Positions 1 to 7,501 of a stretch of DNA of 64,000 nt are shown here, piece by piece. The translations under genes were made by a program, and so were the position numbers. This stretch comes from Chelatococcus albus (lineage in GTDB: Bacteria > Pseudomonadota > Alphaproteobacteria > Rhizobiales > Beijerinckiaceae). Each line of letters begins with the position of its first letter. Positions within the stretch are counted from its first letter, which is position 1. The stretch lies in contig NZ_JASJEV010000013.1 in the NCBI RefSeq assembly GCF_030067675.1, forward strand, positions 1 through 64,000. The letters run 5' to 3'. A model generated the notes under the pieces. It was not told the origin of the DNA. It searched no databases and worked only from the letters and a program-made list of their open reading frames with translations.

Positions 1-77
1 CCGCTTCACCCGCCCAGCAGGGCATAACCAATGCCGGAAGCGAACTCAGAACTGGATAGAGCTTGGGGGCAACGTCA
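1..77. mobile_element. edge of an unidentified insertion sequence
   Basis: Reading inward on the minus strand from position 77, the first 13 bases (TGACGTTGCCCCC) are identical to the left terminal repeat of the IS3 element whose end is at 1129. IS256 similarity on the other side of position 77 stops at exactly this point. I infer that another element, continuing left out of the window, was inserted into the IS256 remnant here. No coding sequence is recognisable in these 77 bases, and the family cannot be assigned from so short a stretch. Confidence 0.45.
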
Positions 78-154
78 CCGATCATCTCGCGCAGAGAATC
101 GGCATCGGAGCTCTTCTCCAGCAGCCCGCGCAGACTCATCATCTCGTCGTTCAT
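77..154 (-). pseudogene. IS256-family transposase, N-terminal 26 codons only
   Basis: Starting at the ATG at 152-154 the minus strand encodes MNDEMMSLRGLLEKSSDADS followed by LREMIG. This is the characteristic opening of IS256/Mutator-type transposases (typically M-T-D-E-M-M-x-L-R-x-L-x-E-K...ADxLREMIG). A purine-rich AGACCTCCG lies just upstream as a ribosome binding site. Similarity stops after codon 26, where an IS-end motif begins, so the catalytic DDE domain (the intact protein is about 400 residues) is absent. It cannot encode a functional enzyme. Confidence 0.65.
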
Positions 155-250
155 CGGAGGTCTCTTGGGTCAGGTGTGGATCTCGCAACCCAAACCTAAC
201 CGGCAACCGCCGATGACCACCCAGCTACACCACCATCAGGGGCACGACCC
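77..250 (-). mobile_element. IS256-family remnant (5' end)
   Basis: This piece holds the start of an IS256-type transposase gene (77-154, minus) and its upstream leader. The outer edge is probably near 250, where the minus strand begins GGGTCGTGCCCCTGATGG, which I take as the terminal repeat. It separates the IS3 orfB fragment (ending at 256) from the IS end at 77, so it appears to have inserted into the IS3 copy and then been interrupted itself. Boundaries are inferred from where similarities stop, not from a seen target duplication. Confidence 0.55.
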
Positions 251-255
251 GTCAG

Positions 256-783
256 TTAGGTGCCCTTGTCGGAGACGATCATCAGCGGCCGGCCGCGCGT
301 CTCGACGAGAGCATCGAGTTCCCGCGCCACCCGCCTGCCTGACAGCGATGCGTCCACCACGAGCGCCAGGCACTCGCGGCTGAAGTCATCGACCACCACC
401 ATCACGCGGAAGCGTCGACCGTCGGCCAGCATGTCCGCGACGAAGTCGAGGCTCCAGCGCTGGTTCGGGCCCTGCGGCAGTGTCATCGGCGCCCGCATTC
501 CTAGGGCCCGCTTGCGGCCGCCGCGCTTCCTCACCGTCAGGCGTTCCTCCCGATAGAGGCGGAACAGCTTCTTGTGGTTCAGCTCGATGCCTTCTCGCCG
601 CAGCAGGATGTGCAGGCGCCGGTAGCCGAACCGCCGCCGCTGCTGCGCCAGTTCCTTCAGCCTGCCCCGCAGGGCGGTGTCGTCCGGCCGCCGCGACACG
701 TAGCGGTAGGTCTTCGGGTCGAGCCTGACCAGACCGCAAGCGCGCCGCTGCGAGCAGCACTTCTCTTCGATCGCCCAGGTCAC
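256..783 (-). pseudogene. IS3-family transposase orfB, truncated
   Basis: The 175-residue product carries the helix-turn-helix-like start of orfB (CCSQRRACGLVRL), the HTH_21 region and the first two thirds of the integrase core. The first catalytic Asp is in WSLDFVADML and the second in MIVSDKGT. A stop follows immediately at 256-258, so the third acidic residue (the Glu of the NGRFRDE-type segment) is lost. Intact IS407-type orfB is about 270-290 residues. The true N-terminus would come from frameshifting out of orfA near 825, since the frame stays open upstream of the ATG at 783. It is inactive as it stands. Confidence 0.85.
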
Positions 784-806
784 GAAGCGCTTCCTTGTCC
801 TGGGCG

Positions 807-1070
807 TCAGAACTTTCCCAGCGCCTCCTTCAGCGTCGCGACGTCCAGCATCGATTCCGCCAGCAGCTTCTTGAGCCGTCGGTTCTCATCCTCAAGGCTC
901 TTCAGCCGCCGAGCCTCCGATACCTCCATGCCGCCATAGCGGCTGCGCCAGTTGTAAAAGGTCGCCTCCGAGATCCCATCCTTGCGGCACAGCTCCGCCG
1001 TCGGGATTCCCGCCTGGTGCTCCTTCAGCACGCCAATGATCTGATTCTCGCTGAACCGGCTCTTCTTCAT
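807..1070 (-). CDS. IS3-family transposase orfA
   Basis: An 87-residue complete orfA. It starts KKSRFSENQIIGVLKEHQAG, the Tnp_1/HTH_8 helix-turn-helix that recognises the IS ends. The segment AELCRKDGISEATFYNWRSR holds the recognition helix, and the C-terminal half (SLEDENRRLKKLLAES) is a leucine-zipper-like coiled coil. In the IS407 group, orfA and orfB are joined by programmed frameshifting into the active transposase. Here orfB is truncated, so orfA is intact but presumably orphaned. It could still bind related IS ends in trans. Confidence 0.85.
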   Translation of the reverse strand: MKKSRFSENQIIGVLKEHQAGIPTAELCRKDGISEATFYNWRSRYGGMEVSEARRLKSLEDENRRLKKLLAESMLDVATLKEALGKF

Positions 1071-1104
1071 CTCCGTCTCCTCTCGACGGAGTCCAGTTCA
1101 AACC

Positions 1105-1129
1105 GAGGGCACTCCAGGGGGCAACGTCA
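1105..1129 (-). repeat. left terminal inverted repeat of the IS3 copy
   Basis: Read from the outer edge on the minus strand the end is TGACGTTGCCCCC followed by TGGAGTGCCCTC. The right end of the second copy, at 3916-3939 on the plus strand, reads from outside inward TGACCTTGCCCCC then ATTTTGCCCTC. The TG(A)C...TTGCCCCC...TGCCCTC pattern shared by the two defines the terminal repeats of this IS type. Confidence 0.7.
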
Positions 1130-1203
1130 AGGCCATGACGGAAGAGCCGGCCATGGCGGCGTGACTCAAACCAAACGGCCTCCGGCGAACCCGGGGCGGT
1201 TCA
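1130..1203 (-). mobile_element. probable end of a further IS remnant
   Basis: On the minus strand this stretch begins TGAACCGCCCCGGG and continues with a CCGGAGG-rich segment. The form (TGA...CCGGAGG) is one I associate with the termini of IS elements in alphaproteobacteria. It sits between the outer end of the IS3 copy (1129) and the last codons of the secreted-protein gene, whose stop codon (1201-1203) is the first TGA of this segment. I infer that this is an IS edge that cut the 3' end of that gene. The family is not assigned. Confidence 0.35.
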
Positions 1204-3126
1204 AGGTCGTCGGAGTGACCGAGCGATGGCGGCGAGCGCCCAAGGTTGGTTCTGCAGTTGGTGCGGCAGCACGCTTCTAGCGTAGTGCCTCGCCACATGA
1301 AGAGGGATCTGCGGCGTTTCGCCTACGAGTGCCAGCTCCTCAGCGACCAAGGGATAAAGGAATCCCTTCTCAACGAGTTCTCTGAAGTATGAGGCAAGCC
1401 CTGCGGGTATCCCTGGGACGCGCGCGCGGCTGGCCGCTAGAAGCGCCATGGCATCCATCGTTCGGTAGGATATATGAGCGGCAGTCGTATTCACGTGATC
1501 TCCCGGATAGGCGGGTGTATTGGTTGAGACATCGTCTTCAACGGTCCATCCTTGGAAGAAGTCACCACTTGAGTATCTCCAGAATATGGGTCTGCTGGAT
1601 ATATTCTCCTCCCTCAAAAAAGTGTCTACCATCCTGCTAACGGTCATCATGAGATTTGGATTCTTGTCCAGGGCACCTAACATTGCCAGGGCTTCAATCC
1701 AAGCGCTTTGATAATTCCAGGCAACATTCACCCCGTCGGCCCAGAACGGACTGTTTCGCAAAAAGCGTATTTCCGTCCGTCCTTTCTCAGTTGAATCAAA
1801 AATACGTTCAACCGAAATGGTTGGACTCACTAGTTCCGCTTCAAGTGCCTCAAGGGTGCGATCAGTACCAGAATCTTGGGTTAGCTCGCGAGCTCGTTTG
1901 AGAACCCTGGCAATGCGCCCCAGATGAACAACCGAAGCGATTGGCTCTCTATTCAAACTATACCGCTTCGAGAGATACCAAGGATATGGCTGATCGTTTA
2001 GGCTTGCGATACGTCTCGCCTCCAGACGAGCACGTTCAGTCGCGTCTTGACGAAGTTTCTCAAATGCGCCAGGCAATCCAGATTGATTTCGTCCAAGCGT
2101 AATCAAGCCGTTCACGTAGTAAACACTGCTCCACGCGATTTGCCCCTCCATATTATTCTGCGAATAGCCCGCAACTCCTGATCCGCGCAGTCGGCGCAGA
2201 TCGAAGGACAGCAGGTCCACTAGATCATCGACCGTGTGAACCGCTTGATAGGCAGGTCTGCCGTCTTGAACGCGCAACTTATATGGTATGATTGTCGCGG
2301 GCACATTCTCACAGTCGGGCTGGGCTGCAATCCGACATACAGAAAAGACAGGATCATCCGGACTTGGCGCTTTCGAGAGACGATCGTCGAACTGGACTTG
2401 GAATAGGCCCCAAGCCACCCGACCATCACTGGCCAACTCCACCAGAATCCCTTTCTCATTCAATGGGGTCTGGAGTTCTCTGACCTCAATAGCATTGTCA
2501 CTGCCTGCGATCAGGCTGCAAGAAGTTTGACTACATACCAAGTGCCCTCCCGCGATCTGAGCGTCCAATCCTGCTATATCAAGGCCGGACGGCATTGGTG
2601 CCGTCGTAAGTTTTTCCAGTAAGGCGCGATCGCCATCAATTCTGATTTCGTACAGGTCATTGCCTTCAGACGGTCGGGAAAATCGTCTACCCGACGGAAT
2701 ATTCACTGAAGCGTCATACACAAGGAGAAAAATTCTCCCATTCGCCACAAAGGCATGTTGAATATTAAAGCTGTTCCTTTCGTCGTATGCCAAGTTTAGT
2801 GGCTTGAAGCCTTTTCCCTTAACTTCAGCGAGAAGAGCAAAGTGCCCAATAGGTGCCCTTCTGGCGATGATATATCGCGTCCCCGAACGCTCCAAGAGTG
2901 CCAGCGGAATGTATGAATTTGGAATGCTTGTCCCATCGGACAGGCAAGCAGGCAATCCATCTGTATTGATGATTATGTCACCCGCGCCGGTCGTTCGGGA
3001 AATATTCGCAAACGGGAGCACTGGCCCGCTGTTACAGGAAGTTTGAGTTTCTGCACTCGCCACTGTTGGCAGCATGCCGACAAGCCACAGAGCGGCAACG
3101 AAGATAAGGGCTTGCATTAGGCTCAT
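1201..3126 (-). CDS. large secreted protein of unknown function on AT-richer DNA, possibly 3'-truncated
   Basis: I do not recognise a family. The 641-residue product begins with a Sec signal peptide (about residues 1-25, MSLMQALIFVAALWLVGMLP then ...VASAET), so it should be periplasmic or secreted. Residues about 40-330 are rich in short beta-strand-like stretches with paired cysteines (CSQTSC, CRIAAQPDC), as in a propeller-like domain. Residues about 350-641 look mainly alpha-helical with aromatic and Asn/His motifs (NVAWNYQSAWIEAL, SGDFFQGWTVEDD, HVNTTAAHISYR). Such patterns occur in alpha/alpha-toroid carbohydrate-active enzymes, but that is only a suggestion. Base composition and codon use are much more AT-rich than the neighbours, and IS remnants lie on both sides, so transfer is likely. 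The stop codon coincides with a probable IS end, so the native C-terminus may be missing. Confidence 0.8.
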   Translation of the reverse strand: MSLMQALIFVAALWLVGMLPTVASAETQTSCNSGPVLPFANISRTTGAGDIIINTDGLPACLSDGTSIPNSYIPLALLERSGTRYIIARRAPIGHFALLAEVKGKGFKPLNLAYDERNSFNIQHAFVANGRIFLLVYDASVNIPSGRRFSRPSEGNDLYEIRIDGDRALLEKLTTAPMPSGLDIAGLDAQIAGGHLVCSQTSCSLIAGSDNAIEVRELQTPLNEKGILVELASDGRVAWGLFQVQFDDRLSKAPSPDDPVFSVCRIAAQPDCENVPATIIPYKLRVQDGRPAYQAVHTVDDLVDLLSFDLRRLRGSGVAGYSQNNMEGQIAWSSVYYVNGLITLGRNQSGLPGAFEKLRQDATERARLEARRIASLNDQPYPWYLSKRYSLNREPIASVVHLGRIARVLKRARELTQDSGTDRTLEALEAELVSPTISVERIFDSTEKGRTEIRFLRNSPFWADGVNVAWNYQSAWIEALAMLGALDKNPNLMMTVSRMVDTFLREENISSRPIFWRYSSGDFFQGWTVEDDVSTNTPAYPGDHVNTTAAHISYRTMDAMALLAASRARVPGIPAGLASYFRELVEKGFLYPLVAEELALVGETPQIPLHVARHYARSVLPHQLQNQPWALAAIARSLRRP

Positions 3127-3250
3127 GTGACGTGCTCCCCATTCTCCTGCCGATCATAAGTTAGGCCCGGCTGGTTTTGAGCCTGCCGCCGATGCTGGAT
3201 CGGCCTGCTGGCCGCTTCCAGGAAACCGGAGGCAGATCAGTATAAGTCGG

Positions 3251-3410
3251 TCACCGCGGGCTGCACGCCGGTGGCCGATTGACGAGCGATATCGGGGGCT
3301 TGTTGCCGATCGCGCTGTGATGTCGTAGCTCGTTGTACCCCCTTGGCCAAGCCTCCACTTTCTCCCGGGCGTCAGGCAGGCTCATGAACCAGTGCGCGTT
3401 GAGGCATTCT
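3251..3410 (-). pseudogene. IS3-family transposase orfB, C-terminal fragment
   Basis: The minus strand from about 3410 to the stop at 3251-3253 encodes [20 protein letters not shown] then WPRGYNELRHHSAIGNKPP, ending in PACSPR. This is the end of the integrase core of an IS3-type orfB: the catalytic Glu region plus the Y-N-x-x-R/H-H-S-A-I-G motif. It belongs to a different IS subtype from the fragment at 3413-3913, whose ending is HMSLGGLTPNEFAA. Only about 50 codons remain, with no start codon. It abuts the other fragment head-on near 3411. Confidence 0.7.
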
Positions 3411-3412
3411 GG

Positions 3413-3913
3413 CCGTGCCGCAGGGGTCGAACCAGCGCTGGAGCCTCGACTTCGTCTCCGACATGCTCGCCGACGACCGGCGCTTCTGCGTGCTGGTGGT
3501 GGTCGACGACTTCAGCCGGGAGTGCCTGGCGCTCGTCGTCGACACCTCACTGTCGGGCATCCGCGTCGCCCGCGAGCTCGACGCGGCCCGCGGCCGGCCG
3601 CTTATGATCGTCAGCGACAACGGCACCGAGCTGACGTCGCGGGCGATCCTGCAATGGCAGGAGGGCCAGGCCGTCGAATGGCGCTACATCGCGCCTGGCA
3701 AGCCCATCCAGAACGCCTTCGTCGAGAGCCTGAACGGCCGCTTCCGCGACGAATGCCTCAACGAGCACCTGTTCCGTAGCCTGCCGGCTGATCGAAGAAT
3801 GGAGGATCGACTACAATGCCCATAGGCCGCACATGAGCCTCGGCGGCCTCACCCCGAACGAGTTCGCAGCCAGGTCCCAGATGGACCAGATCGAGAACAA
3901 GGTTCAATTATGA
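3413..3913 (+). pseudogene. IS3-family (IS407-type) transposase orfB, 5'-truncated and frameshifted
   Basis: The plus strand starts abruptly inside orfB at [17 protein letters not shown] (first catalytic Asp), continues through [12 protein letters not shown] (second Asp) and the segment [17 protein letters not shown] with the catalytic Glu. At about 3775 the frame shifts. The true ending, [20 protein letters not shown] and ...EFAARSQMDQIENKVQL, is read in another frame to a TGA at 3911-3913. The N-terminal third and orfA are absent. Compared with the copy at 256-783 it lacks three residues in the ELDALVETRGRPL region, so the two are related but distinct. Non-functional. Confidence 0.8.
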
Positions 3914-3915
3914 AC

Positions 3916-3939
3916 GAGGGCAAAATGGGGGCAAGGTCA
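3916..3939 (+). repeat. right terminal inverted repeat of the second IS3 copy
   Basis: This stretch lies just after the orfB stop codon. Read from outside inward (minus strand) it is TGACCTTGCCCCC then ATTTTGCCCTC, matching the left end of the first copy at 1105-1129 in all but a few positions. It marks the outer limit of the IS-rich region. Beyond it the sequence changes to the AT-rich leader of dusA. Confidence 0.65.
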
Positions 3940-4076
3940 TTGGGCCATGAGAAGGAACGCGGTGTCGAGCGCCATCGCTGTTTGCCTTTGAAAAATCGAG
4001 CGAAACAAGCCACTAATCACAAGAGTCGGCAGTGCCAGTCGACCCAATCTCGTGTGGCTTTAAAAAATCGTAACAA

Positions 4077-5075
4077 ATGATTGGAAAATATCGGCAATTT
4101 TCCGTTGCGCCCATGCTCGACTGGACGGACCGCCGCTGCCGGTTCTTCCATCGCATCCTGTCGCGCCGGGCGCGGCTCTACACCGAGATGGTGACGACCG
4201 GCGCCGTCGTTCACGGGGATCGCGAGCGCCTGATCGGCTTCAGTTGCGAGGAGCATCCGGTCGCCGTGCAGCTCGGCGGCTGCGATCCGCGCGAGCTCGC
4301 GCTGGCGGCCCGCATCTGTGCCGATTTCGGATATGACGAGGTCAATCTCAATGTCGGCTGTCCGTCGGATCGCGTGCAGGACGGGCGCTTCGGCGCCTGC
4401 CTGATGCTGCGGCCGCAACTCGTCGGCGAGTGCGTCGCCGCCATGAAGGCGGCCGTGCGCATCCCTGTCACCGTGAAATGCCGCATCGGCGTCGACGACC
4501 AGGATCCCGAAGAGGCGCTGGACAGGCTGACGGAGGCGGTGGTCGCCGCCGGTGTCGACGCGCTCGTCGTCCACGCCCGCAAGGCCTGGCTGCAGGGCCT
4601 CTCGCCCAGGGAGAACCGCGAGATCCCGCCGCTCGACTACGAGCGTGTGCGGCGCCTGAAACGGGCGCATCCCGACCTGCCGATCGTGCTCAACGGCGGG
4701 CTTGCCACGCTCGATCAGGCCGTGGGCGAACTCGCCCATGTCGATGGCGTCATGTTCGGGCGCGCCGCCTACCACACGCCGGAGATCCTCATCGGCGTCG
4801 ATCCGCTCATCTTCGGCGAACCGGCGCCGGTGGCGAATGCCGAGGAGGCGGTCGAGCTGTTCATCCCCTACATCGAGACCGGTCTTGCCGCCGGCGCCCG
4901 CCTCAGCGAGTATACCCGCCATCTCCTCGGCCTCTTCGCCGGCCGGCGGGGCGCGCGTGCCTTCCGACGGCATCTCGCGACCGAGGCGGTGAAGCCCGGC
5001 GCCGGGATCGGCGTCTTGCGCGCCGCGCTGGCGCATGTCACGCAGGCCGTCGAACCCGCCAGCACCGCAGCCTGA
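4077..5075 (+). CDS. dusA: tRNA-dihydrouridine(20/20a) synthase DusA
   Basis: An FMN- and NADPH-dependent cytoplasmic enzyme that reduces uridine to dihydrouridine at positions 20/20a of the tRNA D-loop. The 332-residue product shows the TIM-barrel start FSVAPMLDWTDRRCRFFHR. The active-site loop NLNVGCPSDRVQDGRFGACL places the catalytic Cys at about residue 95. The FMN/tRNA segments VVHARKAWLQGLSPRENREI and LNGGLATLDQA follow. The pattern and length fit the DusA subfamily rather than DusB or DusC. The gene starts at the first ATG after the IS-derived region, behind an AT-rich leader (about 3970-4076) that probably holds its promoter. A PaaI-type thioesterase gene follows after 22 bases. Confidence 0.93.
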   Translation: MIGKYRQFSVAPMLDWTDRRCRFFHRILSRRARLYTEMVTTGAVVHGDRERLIGFSCEEHPVAVQLGGCDPRELALAARICADFGYDEVNLNVGCPSDRVQDGRFGACLMLRPQLVGECVAAMKAAVRIPVTVKCRIGVDDQDPEEALDRLTEAVVAAGVDALVVHARKAWLQGLSPRENREIPPLDYERVRRLKRAHPDLPIVLNGGLATLDQAVGELAHVDGVMFGRAAYHTPEILIGVDPLIFGEPAPVANAEEAVELFIPYIETGLAAGARLSEYTRHLLGLFAGRRGARAFRRHLATEAVKPGAGIGVLRAALAHVTQAVEPASTAA

Positions 5076-5097
5076 CCGCCCATCGCGAGACGAGCAC

Positions 5098-5553
5098 ATG
5101 CCGGCCCATGTTCCGAAGGATACGGATTTCGAAGGGCGCGTGCGCCGCAGCTTCGCCCGACAGGGCGTGATGGAGACCATCGGCGCAGTGATGACGCAGG
5201 TCGCGCCCGGCGAGGTCGAGATCGCCATGCCCGTTTCCGCGCAGGTTGGCCAGCAGCACGGCTTCGTCCACGCCGGCATCGTCGCCACCATCGCCGATTC
5301 CGCCTGTGGCTATGCCGCCCTCACGCTCATGCCCGCGGGCACCGGCGTGCTCACGGCCGAGTTCAAGATCAACCTGATGGCGCCGGCCGCCGGCGAGCGC
5401 CTGATCGCGCGGGGCACCGTGGTGCGCTCCGGGCGCCTTCTCAGCGTCGCCCAGGCGGAGGTCGCGGCCGAGGGCGACGGCCAGCGCAAGACGGTCGCCC
5501 TCATGACCGCGACCCTCGTCAATGTCGAAGGGCGCGACGGCATCGCGGACTGA
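5098..5553 (+). CDS. PaaI-family hotdog-fold thioesterase
   Basis: A 151-residue hotdog-domain protein. HGFVHAGIVATIADSACGYA is the typical PaaI/4HBT segment in which the His-Gly and the Asp on the central helix form the acyl-CoA thioesterase site. TAEFKINLMAPAAGERLIAR is the following beta-sheet. The family hydrolyses acyl- or aryl-CoA thioesters; the physiological substrate is not evident. I chose the ATG at 5098 (after GAGACGAGC) over an in-frame ATG at 5035, because the latter would overlap dusA and add a proline-rich extension unlike the family. Probably co-transcribed with dusA. Confidence 0.85.
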   Translation: MPAHVPKDTDFEGRVRRSFARQGVMETIGAVMTQVAPGEVEIAMPVSAQVGQQHGFVHAGIVATIADSACGYAALTLMPAGTGVLTAEFKINLMAPAAGERLIARGTVVRSGRLLSVAQAEVAAEGDGQRKTVALMTATLVNVEGRDGIAD

Positions 5554-5694
5554 TTCCATCGTCCGCAGGCAGCCCGCGCGCGACGCCGGCAGGCTCCGGC
5601 CCGCCGCGGGGCTGTCATGAGGCCTGCGCCCTTGCTCTCGCGGCACAAATGGCGGAGATGGGGTATTCCTGCCGGGTTGTGGAACGCTCCCCCC

Positions 5695-6549
5695 ATGTTC
5701 TCCGGAATTCCAGTGTCGGAACTCGCGTGGCTCGCGGCCGCGCTGCTCGCAGCCGGGGCACTCACCGGCATTCTCGCCGGCGTCTTCGGCGTCGGCGGCG
5801 GCGCCGTCGTCGTGCCGGTGCTCTATGAACTCTTCCGCATGGTCGGCGTGCCGGAGGAGGTGCGCATGCCGCTGTGCGTCGGTACCTCGCTCGCCATCAT
5901 CATCCCGACCTCCATCCGTTCCTTCAACGCGCATCGGGCGCACGGCGCGGTCGATCTGTCCATCATCAGGATCTGGGCGGCGCCGGTCGTCCTCGGCGTC
6001 GTGGCCGGCAGCTTCATCGCCCGCTATGCTCCGGCGGACCTGTTCAAGGGCGTCTTCGTCGCGGTCGCCGGCGTGTCGGCCGTGCGCCTCCTCTTCGGCA
6101 GGGATTCCTGGAAGCTCGGCGACGACATGCCGTCGACGCTCGTCATGCGCCTCTACGGCACGCTCATCGGCATTCTGTCGTCGCTCATGGGCATCGGCGG
6201 AGGCCAGCTCTCCAACCTGTTCATGACCTTCTACGGCCGGCCGATCCACCAGGCGGTCGCCACCTCCTCCGGCCTCGGCCTGCTGATCTCGGTGCCCGGG
6301 GCGCTCGGCTACATCTATGCCGGCTGGCCGCGGGCGGCCGAGTTCCCGGATGTCGCCGCCCTGCAGCCGCCGCTCGCGCTCGGCTATGTTTCGCTCATCG
6401 GCTTCATCCTCTTCGTGCCCACGAGCATCTGGACGGCGCCGATCGGGGCGCGCATCGCCCACGCGCTGCCCAAGCGCAAGCTCGAGGTCGCCTTTGGCGT
6501 CTTCCTGCTCACGGTCTGCCTGCGCTTCTTCGTGAGCCTCGTGACCTGA
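5695..6549 (+). CDS. TauE/SafE family sulfite/organosulfonate exporter
   Basis: An integral inner-membrane protein of 284 residues with about eight membrane segments in two repeats. Each repeat has the glycine-rich signature of the family: GILAGVFGVGGGAVVVPVL near residues 20-40 and GILSSLMGIGGGQLSNLF in the second half. Members move sulfite, sulfoacetate, taurine-derived anions or other small anions; nothing nearby fixes the substrate. The start at 5695 places a short N-terminus ahead of the first helix. An upstream in-frame ATG at 5617 would add 26 non-membrane residues. It is convergent with the protease gene that ends at 6574. Confidence 0.88.
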   Translation: MFSGIPVSELAWLAAALLAAGALTGILAGVFGVGGGAVVVPVLYELFRMVGVPEEVRMPLCVGTSLAIIIPTSIRSFNAHRAHGAVDLSIIRIWAAPVVLGVVAGSFIARYAPADLFKGVFVAVAGVSAVRLLFGRDSWKLGDDMPSTLVMRLYGTLIGILSSLMGIGGGQLSNLFMTFYGRPIHQAVATSSGLGLLISVPGALGYIYAGWPRAAEFPDVAALQPPLALGYVSLIGFILFVPTSIWTAPIGARIAHALPKRKLEVAFGVFLLTVCLRFFVSLVT

Positions 6550-6573
6550 CGGGACGGAACGGAGCGCCTACCG

Positions 6574-7260
6574 TCAGCGCAGGATCAGGTGCCCGTTCCG
6601 CACCTCGTAGGAGGCGAGGCGCTCGAGGAAGCTCATGCCCAGGAGGTTCTCGGACAAGGCACCGGGCCTTGCCACGAGGGCCGGGACGCGCCGCTCGATG
6701 ATCGGCCCGACCGCGAGTCGATCGAGGACGACGGCCGCCGCGACGGTGCGGCCGTTCGCCGTCGTCATGGGATGCGAGTAGTCGAGTGTCCTTGCGTCGA
6801 AGCCCGCCACGCCGGCGGTCTCGCTCGTGAGCACGACCGTGCTGGCGCCGGTGTCGAAGACGAACTGCGCCGGTCGCCCGTTCACCTCGGCGGAGAGGAT
6901 GAAACTGCCGCCGGCGTGCCGCGCGACGCTCACCTCGCCCCCGTCGGCGACCACGACATATCCCGGGGCGACTTCGCCGAGGAGGCGGTTGGCGAGGCGC
7001 GCGAGGTCGAAGCGGTAGCTGTAGAGCGCAACGAGGGCGACGATGAGGGCGAGCCAGAAGGCGAGCGCCTCGAGCGCCTGCGTCCACCGGCCGCGGAAAT
7101 GCCGCACCACCCAGCCGAGCACAAGGATGCCGACGGCGCTCACCCAGGCGAGCGACGCGATCTGGTCCGGCCGGAAGCCGCCGATCGTCTCCTCGCCGTG
7201 GAAGACCAGGAGCAGCGCGACAGCACCGAGCACGATGGCGAGGGCGATCGCGCCGCGCAT
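6574..7260 (-). CDS. membrane-anchored retropepsin-like aspartic protease (TIGR02281 type)
   Basis: The 228-residue protein has three hydrophobic segments at about residues 3-20, 35-52 and 67-82. A single retropepsin-like domain follows in the periplasm. The catalytic motif is FVFDTGASTVVL, with the active Asp at about residue 136, and the flap/strand region is NLLGMSFLERL. Like other retroviral-type proteases, one domain carries one Asp, so it should work as a homodimer. The family is widespread in alphaproteobacteria with largely unknown targets. The adjacent DUF1289 gene ends 3 bases upstream on the same strand, suggesting an operon. Confidence 0.88.
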   Translation of the reverse strand: MRGAIALAIVLGAVALLLVFHGEETIGGFRPDQIASLAWVSAVGILVLGWVVRHFRGRWTQALEALAFWLALIVALVALYSYRFDLARLANRLLGEVAPGYVVVADGGEVSVARHAGGSFILSAEVNGRPAQFVFDTGASTVVLTSETAGVAGFDARTLDYSHPMTTANGRTVAAAVVLDRLAVGPIIERRVPALVARPGALSENLLGMSFLERLASYEVRNGHLILR

Positions 7261-7263
7261 GGC

Positions 7264-7473
7264 TCAGGCCCCTTCGACGCCGGCGACGTGCGCGCGGCGG
7301 GCCCGAATCTCGGCGAGCCGCTGCGGCAGGCCGGTCATGATGCGTCGCCGCTGCCATTCGCTCATGCGCAGCCAGCGCGCCACCTCGGAGCGCGTGCGGC
7401 CGCAGCCCTCGCAGAAGCCCGTCTGGTCGTCGAGCACGCAGATCTTCACGCAGGGGGTCGATATGGTGGTCAT
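7264..7473 (-). CDS. DUF1289 small cysteine-rich protein
   Basis: A 69-residue protein with the DUF1289 pattern: [20 protein letters not shown], followed by a conserved basic helix ([16 protein letters not shown]). The four cysteines (C-x3-C...C-x2-C) suggest binding of zinc or an Fe-S cluster. The family is often described as putative Fe-S proteins, but no function is established. It is translated just before the membrane protease gene (3 bases between) and follows cobS by 28 bases, all on the minus strand, so the three may be one transcript. Confidence 0.85.
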   Translation of the reverse strand: MTTISTPCVKICVLDDQTGFCEGCGRTRSEVARWLRMSEWQRRRIMTGLPQRLAEIRARRAHVAGVEGA

Positions 7474-7501
7474 CGTCGCTGGTTGCCTTCGGCCCTGCCC
7501 A

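Larger units (their letters stand above)
256..1129 (-). mobile_element. IS3-family (IS407-type) element, 3'-truncated
   Basis: The element has an intact orfA (807-1070), the first part of orfB (256-783 and upstream codons) and a left terminal repeat at 1105-1129. The orfB reading frame stops right after the second catalytic Asp motif, where IS256-related sequence begins. The rest of orfB and the right terminal repeat are therefore missing. A different but related copy of the same kind lies at 3413-3939 on the opposite strand. Confidence 0.85.
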
